Source of the DNA: Anoxybacteroides tepidamans
Lineage (GTDB): Bacteria; Bacillota; Bacilli; Bacillales; Anoxybacillaceae
Assembly: GCF_014201465.1 (NCBI RefSeq)
Contig: NZ_JACHEP010000005.1
Location: 62,001 to 126,000, forward strand
Length of the DNA stretch: 64,000 bases
Direction of reading: 5' to 3'
This document shows, in pieces, positions 36,088 through 45,597 of the stretch (position 1 is the stretch's first letter; each line of letters opens with the position of its first letter). Under the pieces are notes generated by a model, which saw only the letters and a program-made list of their open reading frames with translations, did not search any database and had not been told where the DNA came from. The position numbers and the translations under genes were made by a program.

Positions 36088-36942
36088 ATGCAAAAGTTTT
36101 CATTTACGAAAATGCACGGCTTAGGGAATAGTTACATATATGTGAACATGTTTGAAGAAACGATTCCGGAGTCGCTTTTTTCGGAATTGGCGGTGAAAGT
36201 ATCAAATGTGAATACGGGAATCGGTGCAGACGGCATGATTTTGATTTGCCCGTCAGATGTTGCCCCGGTGAAGATGCGAATTTTTAACAGCGATGGATCG
36301 GAAGGGAAAAATTGCGGCAACGGGCTTCGTTGTGTGGCGAAATATGCTTACGAACATCGGTTAGTGACAGAGCCCTCATTTTTGATTGAAACATTATCGG
36401 GGCTTGTGAAGGCGGAAGTGTTTGACGAAAACGGTGTCGTCACGAACGTCACGATCGATATGGGGAAACCTCGACTCAAGCGGAGTGAAGTGCCGATGGT
36501 CGGTGAAGAAGCGGACCAAGTCGTTGCCGAAAAAATCGATATTGCTGGTAAAGCGCATGAAATTACCGCTGTTTCGATGGGGAACCCGCATGTGATCTTT
36601 TATGTGGATGACATCGAGAAAGCGCCGGTGACATCGCTCGGTCCGGTTGTCGAAAAAGATGCGCGATTCCCAGAAGGAGTCAACGTTGAATTTGTGGAAG
36701 TGGTCAATGACTGCGAACTCCATTTTCGCGTGTGGGAGCGCGGATCAGGAGTGACGCAAGCATGCGGTACAGGCGCTTGCGCAGCGGTCGTCGCTTCGGT
36801 GCTGAATGGCAAAACAGCCCGCAACAAAGAAACGGTCGTCCATCTCGCCGGCGGCGATTTAGTCATTACATGGACGGACGAAGGGAATGTGCTTATGACC
36901 GGTCCGGCCGAGACGATTTGTACAGGTGTATATTATTATTAA
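36088..36942 (+). CDS. dapF: Diaminopimelate epimerase
   Basis: Converts LL- to meso-diaminopimelate for lysine and peptidoglycan synthesis. The two catalytic cysteines are C76 ([10 protein letters not shown]) and C226 (TQACGTGAC). 284 residues. The ATG at 36088 is 6 nt after AGGAGG; the very long upstream in-frame extension from 35893 contains no family sequence and overlaps the divergent gene region. Confidence 0.95.
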   Translation: MQKFSFTKMHGLGNSYIYVNMFEETIPESLFSELAVKVSNVNTGIGADGMILICPSDVAPVKMRIFNSDGSEGKNCGNGLRCVAKYAYEHRLVTEPSFLIETLSGLVKAEVFDENGVVTNVTIDMGKPRLKRSEVPMVGEEADQVVAEKIDIAGKAHEITAVSMGNPHVIFYVDDIEKAPVTSLGPVVEKDARFPEGVNVEFVEVVNDCELHFRVWERGSGVTQACGTGACAAVVASVLNGKTARNKETVVHLAGGDLVITWTDEGNVLMTGPAETICTGVYYY

Positions 36943-37035
36943 TCATTTGAACGAATTATTATGATATGAATTTTCGAGCAAAAGATAAAACAACACTCAT
37001 GTTTTAAACAAAAAATAGTTCCATCTTTTTGTGTT

Positions 37036-37044
37036 TGGTATAAT
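37036..37044 (+). promoter_or_regulatory. Extended -10 promoter of yutM
   Basis: TGG-TATAAT, an extended -10 with perfect TATAAT (37039-37044); the -35 is weak. It lies in the 176-nt dapF-yutM gap, where nothing else was seen. Confidence 0.65.
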
Positions 37045-37118
37045 TAAAAGTACAAAGGTGCGAAAGAAGTCTTTTCGCAAAAAACACAACAGAAGCCTGA
37101 TCCAAAGGAGGAAAAGCG

Positions 37119-37481
37119 ATGAGTGATGTCATTATTCTTACAGAAGCGGCTGCGTTTCAAATTCAAGATATGATGAAAGAGCACGGTGAAGAAGGTGCGT
37201 ATCTTCGCGTTGGCGTGAAAGGCGGCGGCTGTAGCGGATTATCGTACGGAATGGGATTTGAGCATGAGCGTCATGACGACGATTATGAACTAGAGCAACA
37301 TGGGATTAAAATATTGGTGGATAAAGAAAGTGCCCCGATTTTAAAAGGAACGGTTATTGACTATAAGCAATCGCTAATGGGCGGCGGTTTTACGATCAAC
37401 AACCCGAACGCGATTGCCACATGCGGTTGCGGTTCATCATTTCGCACGGCAACGAATGCAGGTACGCCGGAGGAATGCTAA
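37119..37481 (+). CDS. yutM: A-type Fe-S carrier protein (YutM, IscA/ErpA-like)
   Basis: A 120-residue HesB/IscA-family protein that carries Fe-S clusters from scaffold to apo-enzymes. The three ligand cysteines C38 (GGGCSGLSY), C102 and C104 (ATCGCGSSF) are present. It is likely a partner of SufBCD and YutI in this genome. ATG after AAAGGAGG. Confidence 0.93.
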   Translation: MSDVIILTEAAAFQIQDMMKEHGEEGAYLRVGVKGGGCSGLSYGMGFEHERHDDDYELEQHGIKILVDKESAPILKGTVIDYKQSLMGGGFTINNPNAIATCGCGSSFRTATNAGTPEEC

Positions 37482-37567
37482 CGCTAATGTTTTCAAGGAT
37501 TGTTTCATTAAGAGGGGGGGAAAACAGGGATATAATAAGCTTGTTTTGATGAAAGGTAGGGTGGGGC

Positions 37568-37867
37568 ATGAAAATGCAGTGGAATTTGATATTAGCGATG
37601 TTATTTGCACTAATTATCGCCGTTTTTGCGGTTGTTAATGTGAATGCTGTTTCGGTGAATTATTTATTTGGAAAAACGGAATGGCCATTAATTCTCATTA
37701 TTTTAGGATCGACGGCAATGGGAGGAATCATCGTGGCGTCATTCGGATGGTTCCGTATGTTTAAACTGCAGAGGCAAATCAAAATATTGTCGAAGGAAAA
37801 GGAAGAACTGAAGAAAAAAATAAGCGCATTAGAAGAGAACGAACTTTTGGAACAAGAGCAATCATGA
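37568..37867 (+). CDS. LapA-domain (DUF1049) membrane protein
   Basis: A 99-residue membrane protein with two predicted transmembrane helices (about residues 4-28 and 41-62) and a C-terminal coiled coil (LSKEKEELKKKISALEENE). It matches the LapA_dom/DUF1049 family, known in Gram-negatives for lipopolysaccharide-assembly adaptors; in Firmicutes its role is unknown. ATG at 37568. Confidence 0.78.
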   Translation: MKMQWNLILAMLFALIIAVFAVVNVNAVSVNYLFGKTEWPLILIILGSTAMGGIIVASFGWFRMFKLQRQIKILSKEKEELKKKISALEENELLEQEQS

Positions 37868-37872
37868 TGAAT

Positions 37873-37906
37873 GGAGGGATGTCTGTTTGTCGGACATCCC
37901 TTTTTG
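37873..37906. terminator. Terminator between the LapA-like gene and yumC
   Basis: Perfect GGGATGTC / GACATCCC stem (37876-37883 with 37893-37900) followed by T5; placed between convergent genes. Confidence 0.82.
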
Positions 37907-37907
37907 A

Positions 37908-38900
37908 TTAGAACATGGAAGAAGAGTGCATCGGTTGCACTTTCGCATTCGGATCAATGTATGCTTTTGCGTTGTTGACAGCGGTTGGCGCTTCGCCGAA
38001 GCCGCAAGCAATTAATTTGACTTTTCCTTCGTACGTGCAAATATCGCCAGCTGCATACACGCCAGGAATGTTTGTTTCCATTTTGGAATTCACTTTAATC
38101 GAGTTTTTCTCGATTTCAAGTCCCCATTCTTTAATTGGGCCGAGCGATGAAACGAACCCGTAGTTGACGATGACTGCATCGACATCGATCGTTTCACGCG
38201 ATCCGTCTTTCACACTTTCTAATATGACTTGGCTGATTTTGCTTCCGTCACCGATTAAATCTACCGGCACAAATGGCGTTTTAATGTCTACTTTCGAATT
38301 CATTAAGTTTTCAACGCTATGTTCATGGGCGCGAAACTTATCGCGGCGATGTACGATCATTACTTTTTCAGCGATCGGCTCAAGCATTAACGCCCAGTCT
38401 ACGGCAGAGTCACCGCCGCCGCAAACAAGCACTTTTTGGCCGGCAAATTTATTTAAATCGTCAATGAAGTAATGAAGATTTTTTCCTTCATATTGGGCAG
38501 CACTATCCAACTCTAGACGACGAGGTTGGAACGCTCCGTTTCCTGCGGTAATGATCACCGTTTTCGAGTAGTGAATTTCTTTGTTTGTCGTGAGCTTGAA
38601 AATGCCGTTATCTTGTTTTTCTAGCTTTTCTACCGATTGTTCCAAACAAATAGTCGGATTAAATTTCGCCATTTGTTCCTTTAAGTTGTTAATGAGTTCT
38701 TGAGCACGAATTTTTGGGAATCCAGCGACGTCGTATATGTACTTTTCTGGATAAAGAGCGGATAGCTGGCCGCCCAATTGCGGAAGACTTTCGATAATTT
38801 TCACGCTTGCTTGGCGCATTCCACCATAAAACGCGGTAAACAACCCTGTTGGTCCGCCACCAATGATTGTAATATCGTATACTTTTTGGTCTTCTTTCAT
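37908..38900 (-). CDS. yumC: Ferredoxin/flavodoxin-NADP+ reductase (YumC)
   Basis: A 330-residue thioredoxin-reductase-like ferredoxin-NADP+ oxidoreductase, FAD-containing and soluble. The FAD motif [18 protein letters not shown] and the NADPH motif [13 protein letters not shown] are visible; it lacks the redox CxxC of thioredoxin reductases. The start at 38900 has GGGGGAAGGGATC before it; the longer frame to 38936 adds a non-homologous tail. It is divergent from yumB. Confidence 0.93.
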   Translation of the reverse strand: MKEDQKVYDITIIGGGPTGLFTAFYGGMRQASVKIIESLPQLGGQLSALYPEKYIYDVAGFPKIRAQELINNLKEQMAKFNPTICLEQSVEKLEKQDNGIFKLTTNKEIHYSKTVIITAGNGAFQPRRLELDSAAQYEGKNLHYFIDDLNKFAGQKVLVCGGGDSAVDWALMLEPIAEKVMIVHRRDKFRAHEHSVENLMNSKVDIKTPFVPVDLIGDGSKISQVILESVKDGSRETIDVDAVIVNYGFVSSLGPIKEWGLEIEKNSIKVNSKMETNIPGVYAAGDICTYEGKVKLIACGFGEAPTAVNNAKAYIDPNAKVQPMHSSSMF

Positions 38901-39173
38901 GATCCCTTCCCCCTCAATATCTAAAAATACAGACACTTACATCATAGCATATATAGTTCCTTTGTAAAAAAGAAAAAAATCACTTGAAAACAATCGAAAA
39001 AAAGAATAATATGTTTTTGGATAGATTGTTAAGATTTTTTGACAATTGTTCGGCATTTTTTTGTCTATTTTCGTGAATTTATTCACAAACTTTTTTTCAA
39101 TAAAATGCAACAAAGCGGCAAACGCTAGTTGTAGATCATCGTAAATAAAAATAAAAGGGTGGAAGTGATTCAT

Positions 39174-40388
39174 TTGAAAAAGCCAAATGTTGTAATTTTA
39201 GGTGCAGGTTATGGCGGTTTGATGACAGCAGTTCGTTTGCAAAAATTGGTTGGTGTGAACGAAGCGAACATTACGTTAGTGAACAAAAACGATTATCACT
39301 ACGAAACAACGTGGCTTCATGAAGCGTCAGCAGGAACGCTCCATCATGACCGCGTGCGCTATCCGATCACAGATGTGATCGACCGCAACAAAGTACAATT
39401 TGTGAAAGATACAGTTGTCAAAATTGTTCCACAAGAACAACGCGTCATTTTACAAAATGGCGAGCTTTCTTACGATTACTTAGTTGTAGCGCTTGGCTTT
39501 GAATCCGAGACGTTCGGCATTAAAGGATTAAAAGAATACGCATTTTCGATTGCAAACATTAATGCGGCCCGCCAAATTCGCGAGCATATTGAATATCAGT
39601 TTGCAACGTACAATAACGAGGTAGAAAAACGCGATGAGCGTTTAACGATCGTTGTCGGCGGTGCCGGATTTACAGGCATTGAGTTTCTTGGCGAACTAGC
39701 GAATCGTGTTCCAGAGCTTTGCCGTGAATACGATATCGATCCGAAAAAAGTGCGCATTATTTGCGTCGAAGCTGCTCCGACGGCACTTCCTGGCTTTGAT
39801 CCGGAGCTAGTGGAATATGCGGTTGGGTTGTTAGAGCGCAAAGGGGTAGAGTTTAAAATCGGAACGGCGATTAAAGAATGCACGCCAGAAGGCATTATTG
39901 TTGCTAAAGGAGACGAAACCGAGGAAATTAAAGCGGGTACAGTTGTGTGGGCTGCCGGCGTGCGCGGAAGCTATGTTATCGATGAATCTGGTTTTGAAGC
40001 GATGCGCGGCCGCGTGAAAGTTGATCCGTTCTTACGCGCTCCTAGTTACGACAACGTGTTTATTGTTGGTGACTGCTCGTTAATCATTAACGAAGAGACG
40101 AATCGTCCGTACCCGCCGACAGCACAAATTGCGATGCAGCAAGGGGAAGTATGTGCGAAAAATATTGCGGTCTTAATTCGCGAGCAAGGCGAATTGCAAC
40201 CATTTAAACCGGATATTAAAGGAACGGTATGTTCACTTGGTCACGATGATGCGATCGGTGTCGTATTCGGCAAAAAAATGTGGGGCTCTAAAGCAAGCTT
40301 TATGAAAAAAATGGTCGACAACCGTGCCCTCTATTTAATCGGTGGTCCATCGCTTGTCATGAAAAAAGGAAAATTCAATTTCTTCTAA
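39174..40388 (+). CDS. yumB: Type II NADH dehydrogenase-like protein (YumB)
   Basis: A 404-residue NDH-2 family flavoprotein. The FAD motif [17 protein letters not shown], the NADH-binding [17 protein letters not shown] and the C-terminal FAD segment FIVGDCSLI are clear. NDH-2 oxidises NADH and reduces menaquinone at the membrane without proton pumping. TTG start at 39174 with GGAAG 8 nt away; GTG codons at 39159 and 39165 are alternatives. Confidence 0.9.
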   Translation: MKKPNVVILGAGYGGLMTAVRLQKLVGVNEANITLVNKNDYHYETTWLHEASAGTLHHDRVRYPITDVIDRNKVQFVKDTVVKIVPQEQRVILQNGELSYDYLVVALGFESETFGIKGLKEYAFSIANINAARQIREHIEYQFATYNNEVEKRDERLTIVVGGAGFTGIEFLGELANRVPELCREYDIDPKKVRIICVEAAPTALPGFDPELVEYAVGLLERKGVEFKIGTAIKECTPEGIIVAKGDETEEIKAGTVVWAAGVRGSYVIDESGFEAMRGRVKVDPFLRAPSYDNVFIVGDCSLIINEETNRPYPPTAQIAMQQGEVCAKNIAVLIREQGELQPFKPDIKGTVCSLGHDDAIGVVFGKKMWGSKASFMKKMVDNRALYLIGGPSLVMKKGKFNFF

Positions 40389-40400
40389 AATTATGCACGG

Positions 40401-40430
40401 GGCAAACAAACATTTGTTTGCCCTTTTTAT
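40401..40430 (+). terminator. Terminator after yumB
   Basis: Perfect 10-bp stem (40401-40410 with 40415-40424) followed by T5. Confidence 0.88.
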
Positions 40431-40492
40431 GGTTTGTTTTTAAAAAATTCAAAAAAATAAGATAAATAAAGAAAAAAAGAGCATTCGCTTGA

Positions 40493-40514
40493 TGTATCCG
40501 TTTACATGGATACA
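40493..40514. promoter_or_regulatory. Inverted repeat upstream of yuiA
   Basis: TGTATCC and GGATACA are perfect 7-bp arms around an 8-nt centre, 27 nt upstream of the yuiA -35 box. The spacing suggests an operator; no regulator can be named. Confidence 0.35.
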
Positions 40515-40541
40515 AATCGCCCGAAATCCCCCTTTTCTTTT

Positions 40542-40569
40542 TTGACGAACATTTGATATGATATATTAT
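40542..40569 (+). promoter_or_regulatory. Sigma-A promoter of yuiA
   Basis: TTGACG (40542-40547), 16 bp, TATTAT (40564-40569). Confidence 0.6.
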
Positions 40570-40602
40570 CAGAAAATTAAGAAAAGTTAAGAGGGATGAG
40601 AA

Positions 40603-40725
40603 ATGAAACATGCAGAACAAACAGTTTGCCCATATTGTTCGGGAAACGGATATGTACAGCTGCTTTTAGGCGGTTCAGAAACGTGTTATTGTTGTTTAGG
40701 GAAAGGAACAGAAACAAAAAAATAA
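40603..40725 (+). CDS. yuiA: YuiA family small zinc-finger-like protein (40 aa)
   Basis: A 40-residue protein with two DnaJ-type CXXCXGXG knuckles: C9-P-Y-C12-SGNG and C28-Y-C-C31-LGKG. Together they could bind one zinc ion. The start has GAGGG before it, and the gene lies between yumB and yuiB, as in B. subtilis. Function unknown; DnaJ-like knuckles elsewhere bind unfolded protein. Confidence 0.82.
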   Translation: MKHAEQTVCPYCSGNGYVQLLLGGSETCYCCLGKGTETKK

Positions 40726-40795
40726 CGAATGGCTTTCGTTGACTCTCTGTCATCGATTCAGTACACTTAAGAAGGATGTACTGGAGGTGATGGGG

Positions 40796-41119
40796 ATGGA
40801 AATGAGTATACCCGTTTTGCTCATATCGATGCTGTTATTTTTTGTTTTATTTTTCGGCATCGGTTTTTTATTAAACATGATTTTAAGAATGTCGTGGCTT
40901 CCGGCCATTTTAAGCCCGATTGTCTTCATTTTCATAATTGATGATGTGAGATGGATTGAGTATTTTACGGCACCAAGCGCTTCGTTTGCAGCGCTAAAAC
41001 ATAAAATTATTTCATTGGCGCCGGCTGATTTAATGATTCTCAGCAGCGGGCTTGTCGGAGCGATTTTCTCCGGCATTGCGATTCGTGCATTAAGGGCTAA
41101 AGGATATCAAATGTTTTAA
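40796..41119 (+). CDS. yuiB: YuiB-like membrane protein
   Basis: A conserved membrane protein of about 107 residues with three predicted transmembrane helices (FFVLFFGIGFLLNMIL, AILSPIVFIFII, and a C-terminal one). Function unknown. Candidate starts are 40790, 40796 and 40802; GGAGGTG favours 40796, while 40802 would match the usual family length. It starts 70 nt after yuiA. Confidence 0.75.
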   Translation: MEMSIPVLLISMLLFFVLFFGIGFLLNMILRMSWLPAILSPIVFIFIIDDVRWIEYFTAPSASFAALKHKIISLAPADLMILSSGLVGAIFSGIAIRALRAKGYQMF

Positions 41120-41156
41120 GACTTTCGTCAATGAAGCGAAAGTCTTTTTTTATTTT
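41119..41156 (+). terminator. Terminator after yuiB
   Basis: AGACTTTCG / CGAAAGTCT stem followed by T7. Confidence 0.88.
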
Positions 41157-41225
41157 CTCTTTTCTCCCCGATGAATATTTATTTTTTTCTTTGGAAATAA
41201 ATAGAACCGTGGGAGGAGTGAGAAA

Positions 41226-41927
41226 ATGAATGTGTTTAGACGAATAGTGATGTCGATTTTATTTGTTGGAGCGTTCTTTACTACATTTCAATCGATTTCT
41301 GGAGTAGAAGCGCGAACGATTACGGATTGGCTTTATGATTCACCCTTTTCTCTTTTTCATCGTAGCTATTATTTTTTTCATAATTTTGATATAGAACAAT
41401 ACACATCAGCTGACGATCAATGGATTCAATATGAGGAACGGGTGCAGCCGCAAATTTCATCGGAACAAACGAAAAACGATTCGTTGAGCTTGGAAGAAGC
41501 GGTTGATTGGTCCCAATACCCGTCGGCTACTGTTGTCGCAACCGGCTATACAGCGGGAGTGGAATCAACAGGGAAAACACCGGATCATCCAGGATACGGC
41601 ATTACGTACTCAGGGGTGCGAGTAAAGCGAGATTTATATTCGACGATCGCTGCGGACTTAAACATTTTCCCTATCGGTACGGTTTTGTTCATCCCAGGAT
41701 ACGGGTATGGTGTCGTGGCAGACAAAGGCGGGGCGATTAAAGGACACCGCATCGATTTATATTACGATACGGTAGAAGATGTATATAAATATTGGGGCAA
41801 GAAAACGGTGGAAGTATACATCGTGAAAAAAGGAAATGGAACGCTATCAGAAGATGAACTGACAAAGCTGAACGAAAATGAAACGATGCAAGTATTTCGC
41901 GAGCAGTATTTGAAATCGAAAAGCTAG
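41226..41927 (+). CDS. yuiC: 3D-domain protein (YuiC, Sps/MltA-like)
   Basis: A 233-residue exported protein with an N-terminal signal segment (about residues 1-28) and a C-terminal 3D domain (about 110-205) named for its three Asp residues, here in [19 protein letters not shown] and HRIDLYYD. YuiC-like proteins are short lytic transglycosylases related to MltA that act on peptidoglycan, with roles in spore germination or stationary phase. ATG at 41226 after GGGAGGAG. Confidence 0.85.
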   Translation: MNVFRRIVMSILFVGAFFTTFQSISGVEARTITDWLYDSPFSLFHRSYYFFHNFDIEQYTSADDQWIQYEERVQPQISSEQTKNDSLSLEEAVDWSQYPSATVVATGYTAGVESTGKTPDHPGYGITYSGVRVKRDLYSTIAADLNIFPIGTVLFIPGYGYGVVADKGGAIKGHRIDLYYDTVEDVYKYWGKKTVEVYIVKKGNGTLSEDELTKLNENETMQVFREQYLKSKS

Positions 41928-41931
41928 AAAT

Positions 41932-41964
41932 AGAGAAGGGCAGATTATTCTAGCCCTTCTTTAT
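41932..41964. terminator. Terminator after yuiC
   Basis: AGAAGGGC / GCCCTTCT stem followed by TTATT; it ends at the convergent gene's stop. Confidence 0.75.
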
Positions 41965-42773
41965 TGATGCAACAAAGGATCTGTGCCGTCGTAAGCAGGA
42001 AACGTATCGGGATGAAGGAGAGAGGCTATCTTTTTTAAGCCGAGCAACAGCCGTGGAGAAGGACGGCAAAAAAGCGCTTCCTCAAGAACGTAAATTCGAT
42101 TCGATTTTACCGCTTCGAGTTGTGCCCATTCCGGCCGTTTTTTCACGATATTTGGATCGATTTTTTCGGTATAGACACCGACCCAAACGAGACAAATATG
42201 GTGAGGATTTCTTTTTTTAATTTCTTCCCAATCAGTTTGCACATTCGCTTGTTCGAGATCGGCAAAAAGATTGGTTCCACCGGCTAGTTCGCTTATTTCG
42301 CTGAGCCAATTCGTTTTTCCCGGGGTAAATACAGGCTTCGGCCACCATTCCCAATAAAGCGTCGTCGGCTGTTTTACTTTTTTAGCTAGCTGAGCATATT
42401 GATTAATGATCGCATAATAACGTTCAACCACTGCTTGTGCCCGTTCCTTTTGCTCGAGAGCTTCTCCTAATCGAAGCAAGTCGTTTGCAATGTCTTGCAG
42501 CGAATGAGGTTGAAAGACGAGATAAGGAATGTTTCGCTTTTCTAGTTCCGTGACGTTCCGTTCCATTCCAGGCACGCTTAAAGAAGCGAGAACAAGGTCT
42601 GGTTTCATCGCTTCGACACTATCCATATCAATGTGTAAATCAGGGCCTACTTTCGGAAGTGTATGGACGGATGAAGGCCAATCGGAATAGTCGTCAACGG
42701 CAACCAGTTGCTCTGTCAAGCCTAAATAAGCGAGAAGTTCTGTATTGCTCGGACAAAGGGAAATGATTTTCAT
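41961..42773 (-). CDS. Cobalamin-binding (BtuF-like) protein without signal peptide
   Basis: A 270-residue periplasmic-binding-fold protein of the BtuF/FhuD (class III) type: IISLCPSNTELLAYLGL, GPDLHIDMDSVEAMKPDLVLA and IYVLEEALFCRPSPRLL. The ATG at 42773, 8 nt after GAGG, gives MKIISLCPS with no signal peptide or lipobox, and the longer frame to 42917 has none either. No BtuCD partners are nearby. It may be a cytoplasmic corrinoid-binding relative; the substrate is an inference from family resemblance. Confidence 0.75.
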   Translation of the reverse strand: MKIISLCPSNTELLAYLGLTEQLVAVDDYSDWPSSVHTLPKVGPDLHIDMDSVEAMKPDLVLASLSVPGMERNVTELEKRNIPYLVFQPHSLQDIANDLLRLGEALEQKERAQAVVERYYAIINQYAQLAKKVKQPTTLYWEWWPKPVFTPGKTNWLSEISELAGGTNLFADLEQANVQTDWEEIKKRNPHHICLVWVGVYTEKIDPNIVKKRPEWAQLEAVKSNRIYVLEEALFCRPSPRLLLGLKKIASLLHPDTFPAYDGTDPLLHQ

Positions 42774-42851
42774 TTGCATCACCTCTTTTTTTCTATTCTC
42801 TTTCGGTTCGTTCTTTTCCTTGTGATATGATGAAAAAAAGGGGGGAGTTTT

Positions 42852-43223
42852 TTGTATCCGCTTGAATATTATGAGTTTTTCGTGAAGTTCAATGAAGGGG
42901 ATTATTATACTTGTCATGACTTATTAGAAGAAATTTGGATGGTTGATAAACGAAATTTTTTTATTAAAGGATTGCTGCAAATGACGGTAGCGCTTTATCA
43001 TTACAGTTACGGCAACGTCAAAGGAACGCGCACGATGATGCAAGCTGCTTATGACTATTTGCAGCCATATCGCCCGTTTTATTGGGGAATGGATGTTGGG
43101 GAAGTATGCGTGTTTATTGAGCGTTGCCTCATGATCATTCCAGCAGATGTTGACAGAGTTGATTTTTCTGAAATCAATCAGTTGCCGCCACTTCCATCGC
43201 TCGTTTTATTTTTGCGCGACTAG
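42852..43223 (+). CDS. DUF309 family protein
   Basis: A 123-residue helical protein of DUF309. The family motif with conserved acidic and histidine residues is GDYYTCHDLLEEIW followed by FFIKGLLQMTVALYHY. Function unknown. TTG start at 42852 shortly after GGGGGAG. The neighbouring minus-strand BtuF-like gene is divergent. Confidence 0.8.
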   Translation: MYPLEYYEFFVKFNEGDYYTCHDLLEEIWMVDKRNFFIKGLLQMTVALYHYSYGNVKGTRTMMQAAYDYLQPYRPFYWGMDVGEVCVFIERCLMIIPADVDRVDFSEINQLPPLPSLVLFLRD

Positions 43224-43290
43224 CCAGATAAGCGAAATATTTTTTGTATAATGAATGGGAGAGATAAAACAAGTAAAAGGGGTGGATTCG

Positions 43291-44784
43291 ATGTTTACGG
43301 TCGTTCGGGAAATGCCTGTTAATGCTAAACATGAAGCGTTGGTCGTTGGGTTGTTTGATAAGCAGCCTCCTTTTAACGGAATGGTTGCCGAATGGAACGA
43401 AAAGTTAAACGGGCAGCTGCTGGAGTTATTCAAGGAAGGAGATCTTTCCGCGAAGAAAAAGCATGTTTCGAAAGTACATACACTTGGGCAAACAAATGTA
43501 AAGCGTCTCTATTTTGTTGGGTTGGGGAAAGAAAGTGAATTGACGTTTGACGCGTTGAGAGAAGTGTTCGGCAAATTGTTTAAAACATTAAAAGGGGTGA
43601 AGTGGACAGAAGTTGCCGTTGCTTTAGACACGTTTACAACGGAACGAATTGATGTGAACGACGCGGCCCATGCGCTTGCTGAGGCGTTCGCCTTGGCGAC
43701 ATATCAGTTTGCTGGCTATAAACAAAAATCAAATGAACCGGAAAAAAAGATCGAGCATATCATTGTCTATACAGAGGCAGACAAAGAAGAAGCGGAAGCA
43801 AGTCTATTGGTCGGTTCAGTTTACGGAAAAGCGACAAACTCGGCTCGCACGCTCGTCAATACGCCAAGCAACTTATTAAAGGCGACCGATTTAGCCGATT
43901 ACGCGGTGGAATTAGCGAAAAAATATGATTTTGAATATGAAATACTTGAAAAAGAGGAGATGGAAAAGCTCGGGATGGGGGCATTTTTAGCGGTCAATCA
44001 AGGGTCAAGCGAGCCGCCAAAAATGATTGTCTTAAAATATCAAGGAAAAGAAACATGGAACCATGTCATTGGTCTTGTTGGAAAAGGAGTGACATTCGAT
44101 ACAGGCGGTTATTCGATTAAACCGAAAGACGGCATCGTTGGCATGAAAACAGATATGGCCGGTGCAGCGGCTGTTCTTGGAGCGATGGAAATTATCGGTG
44201 AACTTCGGCCAGAACAAAATGTAGTGGCGGTCATTCCAGCTACGGATAATATGATTAGTGGCGAAGCATTTAAACCGGATGATGTGATTACATCGATGAG
44301 CGGCAAAACGATTGAAGTTACGAATACAGATGCGGAAGGGCGCCTTATTTTAGCGGATGCGATTACATATGCGAAACATCATGGTGCTAATTATTTGATC
44401 GATGTGGCGACGTTAACAGGAGGAGTAATCGTTGCACTTGGCGTTCACACAACCGGGGCGATGACGAATAACGAAGCATTGTTTGAACAAGTATTAGAAG
44501 CATCTGCAGAAACAGGAGAGTTTATTTGGCGTTTGCCGATTACTGAAAAAGATAAAGAACGTGTGCGCAATAGTCCGATTGCTGATTTAAACAACTCGCC
44601 AGGGCGCGAAGGACATGCGATTATGGGCGGAGCGTTTTTGGCTGAATTTGCGGAAGATACGCCGTGGGTTCACCTTGATATCGCAGGAACATCGGTCACA
44701 TCGAAAGAACACGACCTCGGTCCAGCTGGCGCTACCGGTGTGATGGTGCGCACACTTGCGACATTTATAGAACGTTTTGATTGA
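43291..44784 (+). CDS. pepA: Leucyl aminopeptidase (M17)
   Basis: A 497-residue cytoplasmic M17 aminopeptidase that removes N-terminal residues from peptides. The catalytic C-terminal domain shows [27 protein letters not shown] and the signature [13 protein letters not shown], carrying the metal ligands and active-site residues. The ATG at 43291 has AAAAGGGGTGG upstream; the longer frame to 43255 is rejected. Confidence 0.95.
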   Translation: MFTVVREMPVNAKHEALVVGLFDKQPPFNGMVAEWNEKLNGQLLELFKEGDLSAKKKHVSKVHTLGQTNVKRLYFVGLGKESELTFDALREVFGKLFKTLKGVKWTEVAVALDTFTTERIDVNDAAHALAEAFALATYQFAGYKQKSNEPEKKIEHIIVYTEADKEEAEASLLVGSVYGKATNSARTLVNTPSNLLKATDLADYAVELAKKYDFEYEILEKEEMEKLGMGAFLAVNQGSSEPPKMIVLKYQGKETWNHVIGLVGKGVTFDTGGYSIKPKDGIVGMKTDMAGAAAVLGAMEIIGELRPEQNVVAVIPATDNMISGEAFKPDDVITSMSGKTIEVTNTDAEGRLILADAITYAKHHGANYLIDVATLTGGVIVALGVHTTGAMTNNEALFEQVLEASAETGEFIWRLPITEKDKERVRNSPIADLNNSPGREGHAIMGGAFLAEFAEDTPWVHLDIAGTSVTSKEHDLGPAGATGVMVRTLATFIERFD

Positions 44785-44789
44785 TTAAG

Positions 44790-44830
44790 AAAAACGAAGC
44801 CGTCATCACTGGCTTCGTTTTATTATTTTA
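44790..44830 (+). terminator. Terminator after pepA
   Basis: AAACGAAGCC / GGCTTCGTTT stem followed by TATTATTTTA. Confidence 0.82.
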
Positions 44831-44880
44831 TCTGAATTGTAAAGGTAATGTAAAATTTATATTAATTTTTTTTGAACATA

Positions 44881-44908
44881 TTGTAAATTTGAAGATTGTT
44901 GATAAAAT
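44881..44908 (+). promoter_or_regulatory. Promoter of the DUF47-pit operon
   Basis: TTGTAA (44881-44886), 16 bp, TAAAAT (44903-44908). No TTAACA-type Pho box repeats were seen in the 175-nt gap. Confidence 0.5.
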
Positions 44909-44959
44909 AAGACAAAGACAGGGCGGCTCACTATTATCACCTAATTGGGGGTTTTTTGC

Positions 44960-45580
44960 ATGTTTTTTTCACCAAAAAAAGATGTGTTTTTCGATTTATT
45001 ATTTACGATTTCAGAAAATGTTAAAGAAGCGGCCCAATATTTTGTTGAGTACAAAATTCATAACATTAGCGATTTAAAAGAATTTGCCCGCGTCATGAAA
45101 GAATATGAAAAGAAAGGCGATTCGTTTATTCATGAACTCGTCGTTGCGCTAAATAAAACATTTATTACGCCGATTGAACGCGAAGACATCCATCAATTAG
45201 CGATGAAAATGGACGATGTGTTAGACGGACTGGAACAATGTTCAGCCCGTTTTGAAATGTTCTCGTTTACGGATATCGACGATCATATGGTGAAGTTTTT
45301 CAACAATATTTATCAAAGCACGATTGAAATTGCAGAAGCGCTCAAATTATTAGCGAGTAAAAAATTGCTAGACATGCGCACACATGCGATTAAAATTAAA
45401 GATTACGAAACAAAATGCGACGAAATTTTGCGCGCCTCAATCAAAAACTTATTTGTCACACAAAAAGATCCAATTAAGCTTATTCAATATAAAGAGTTAT
45501 ACGAGATGTTGGAAGAAATCGCGGACAGCTGTGAGGATGTTGCCAATACGATTGAAACGATTATTATGCGCAACGCGTAA
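44960..45580 (+). CDS. DUF47 family PhoU-like regulator of phosphate transport (YkaA-like)
   Basis: A 206-residue all-helical protein of DUF47, related to PhoU. It is paired with a Pit transporter 17 nt downstream, as is common; DUF47 proteins are thought to modulate Pit. The ATG at 44960 follows TTGGGGG; the TTG at 44945 is itself part of that site. Confidence 0.88.
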   Translation: MFFSPKKDVFFDLLFTISENVKEAAQYFVEYKIHNISDLKEFARVMKEYEKKGDSFIHELVVALNKTFITPIEREDIHQLAMKMDDVLDGLEQCSARFEMFSFTDIDDHMVKFFNNIYQSTIEIAEALKLLASKKLLDMRTHAIKIKDYETKCDEILRASIKNLFVTQKDPIKLIQYKELYEMLEEIADSCEDVANTIETIIMRNA

Positions 45581-45597
45581 AAGGAGATCACGCGTTT

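Noticed and set aside
44820-44959. PhoP box upstream of the DUF47-pit operon
   Set aside because: No TTAACA-type direct repeats with 11-nt periodicity could be found; Pit is usually not PhoP-dependent.
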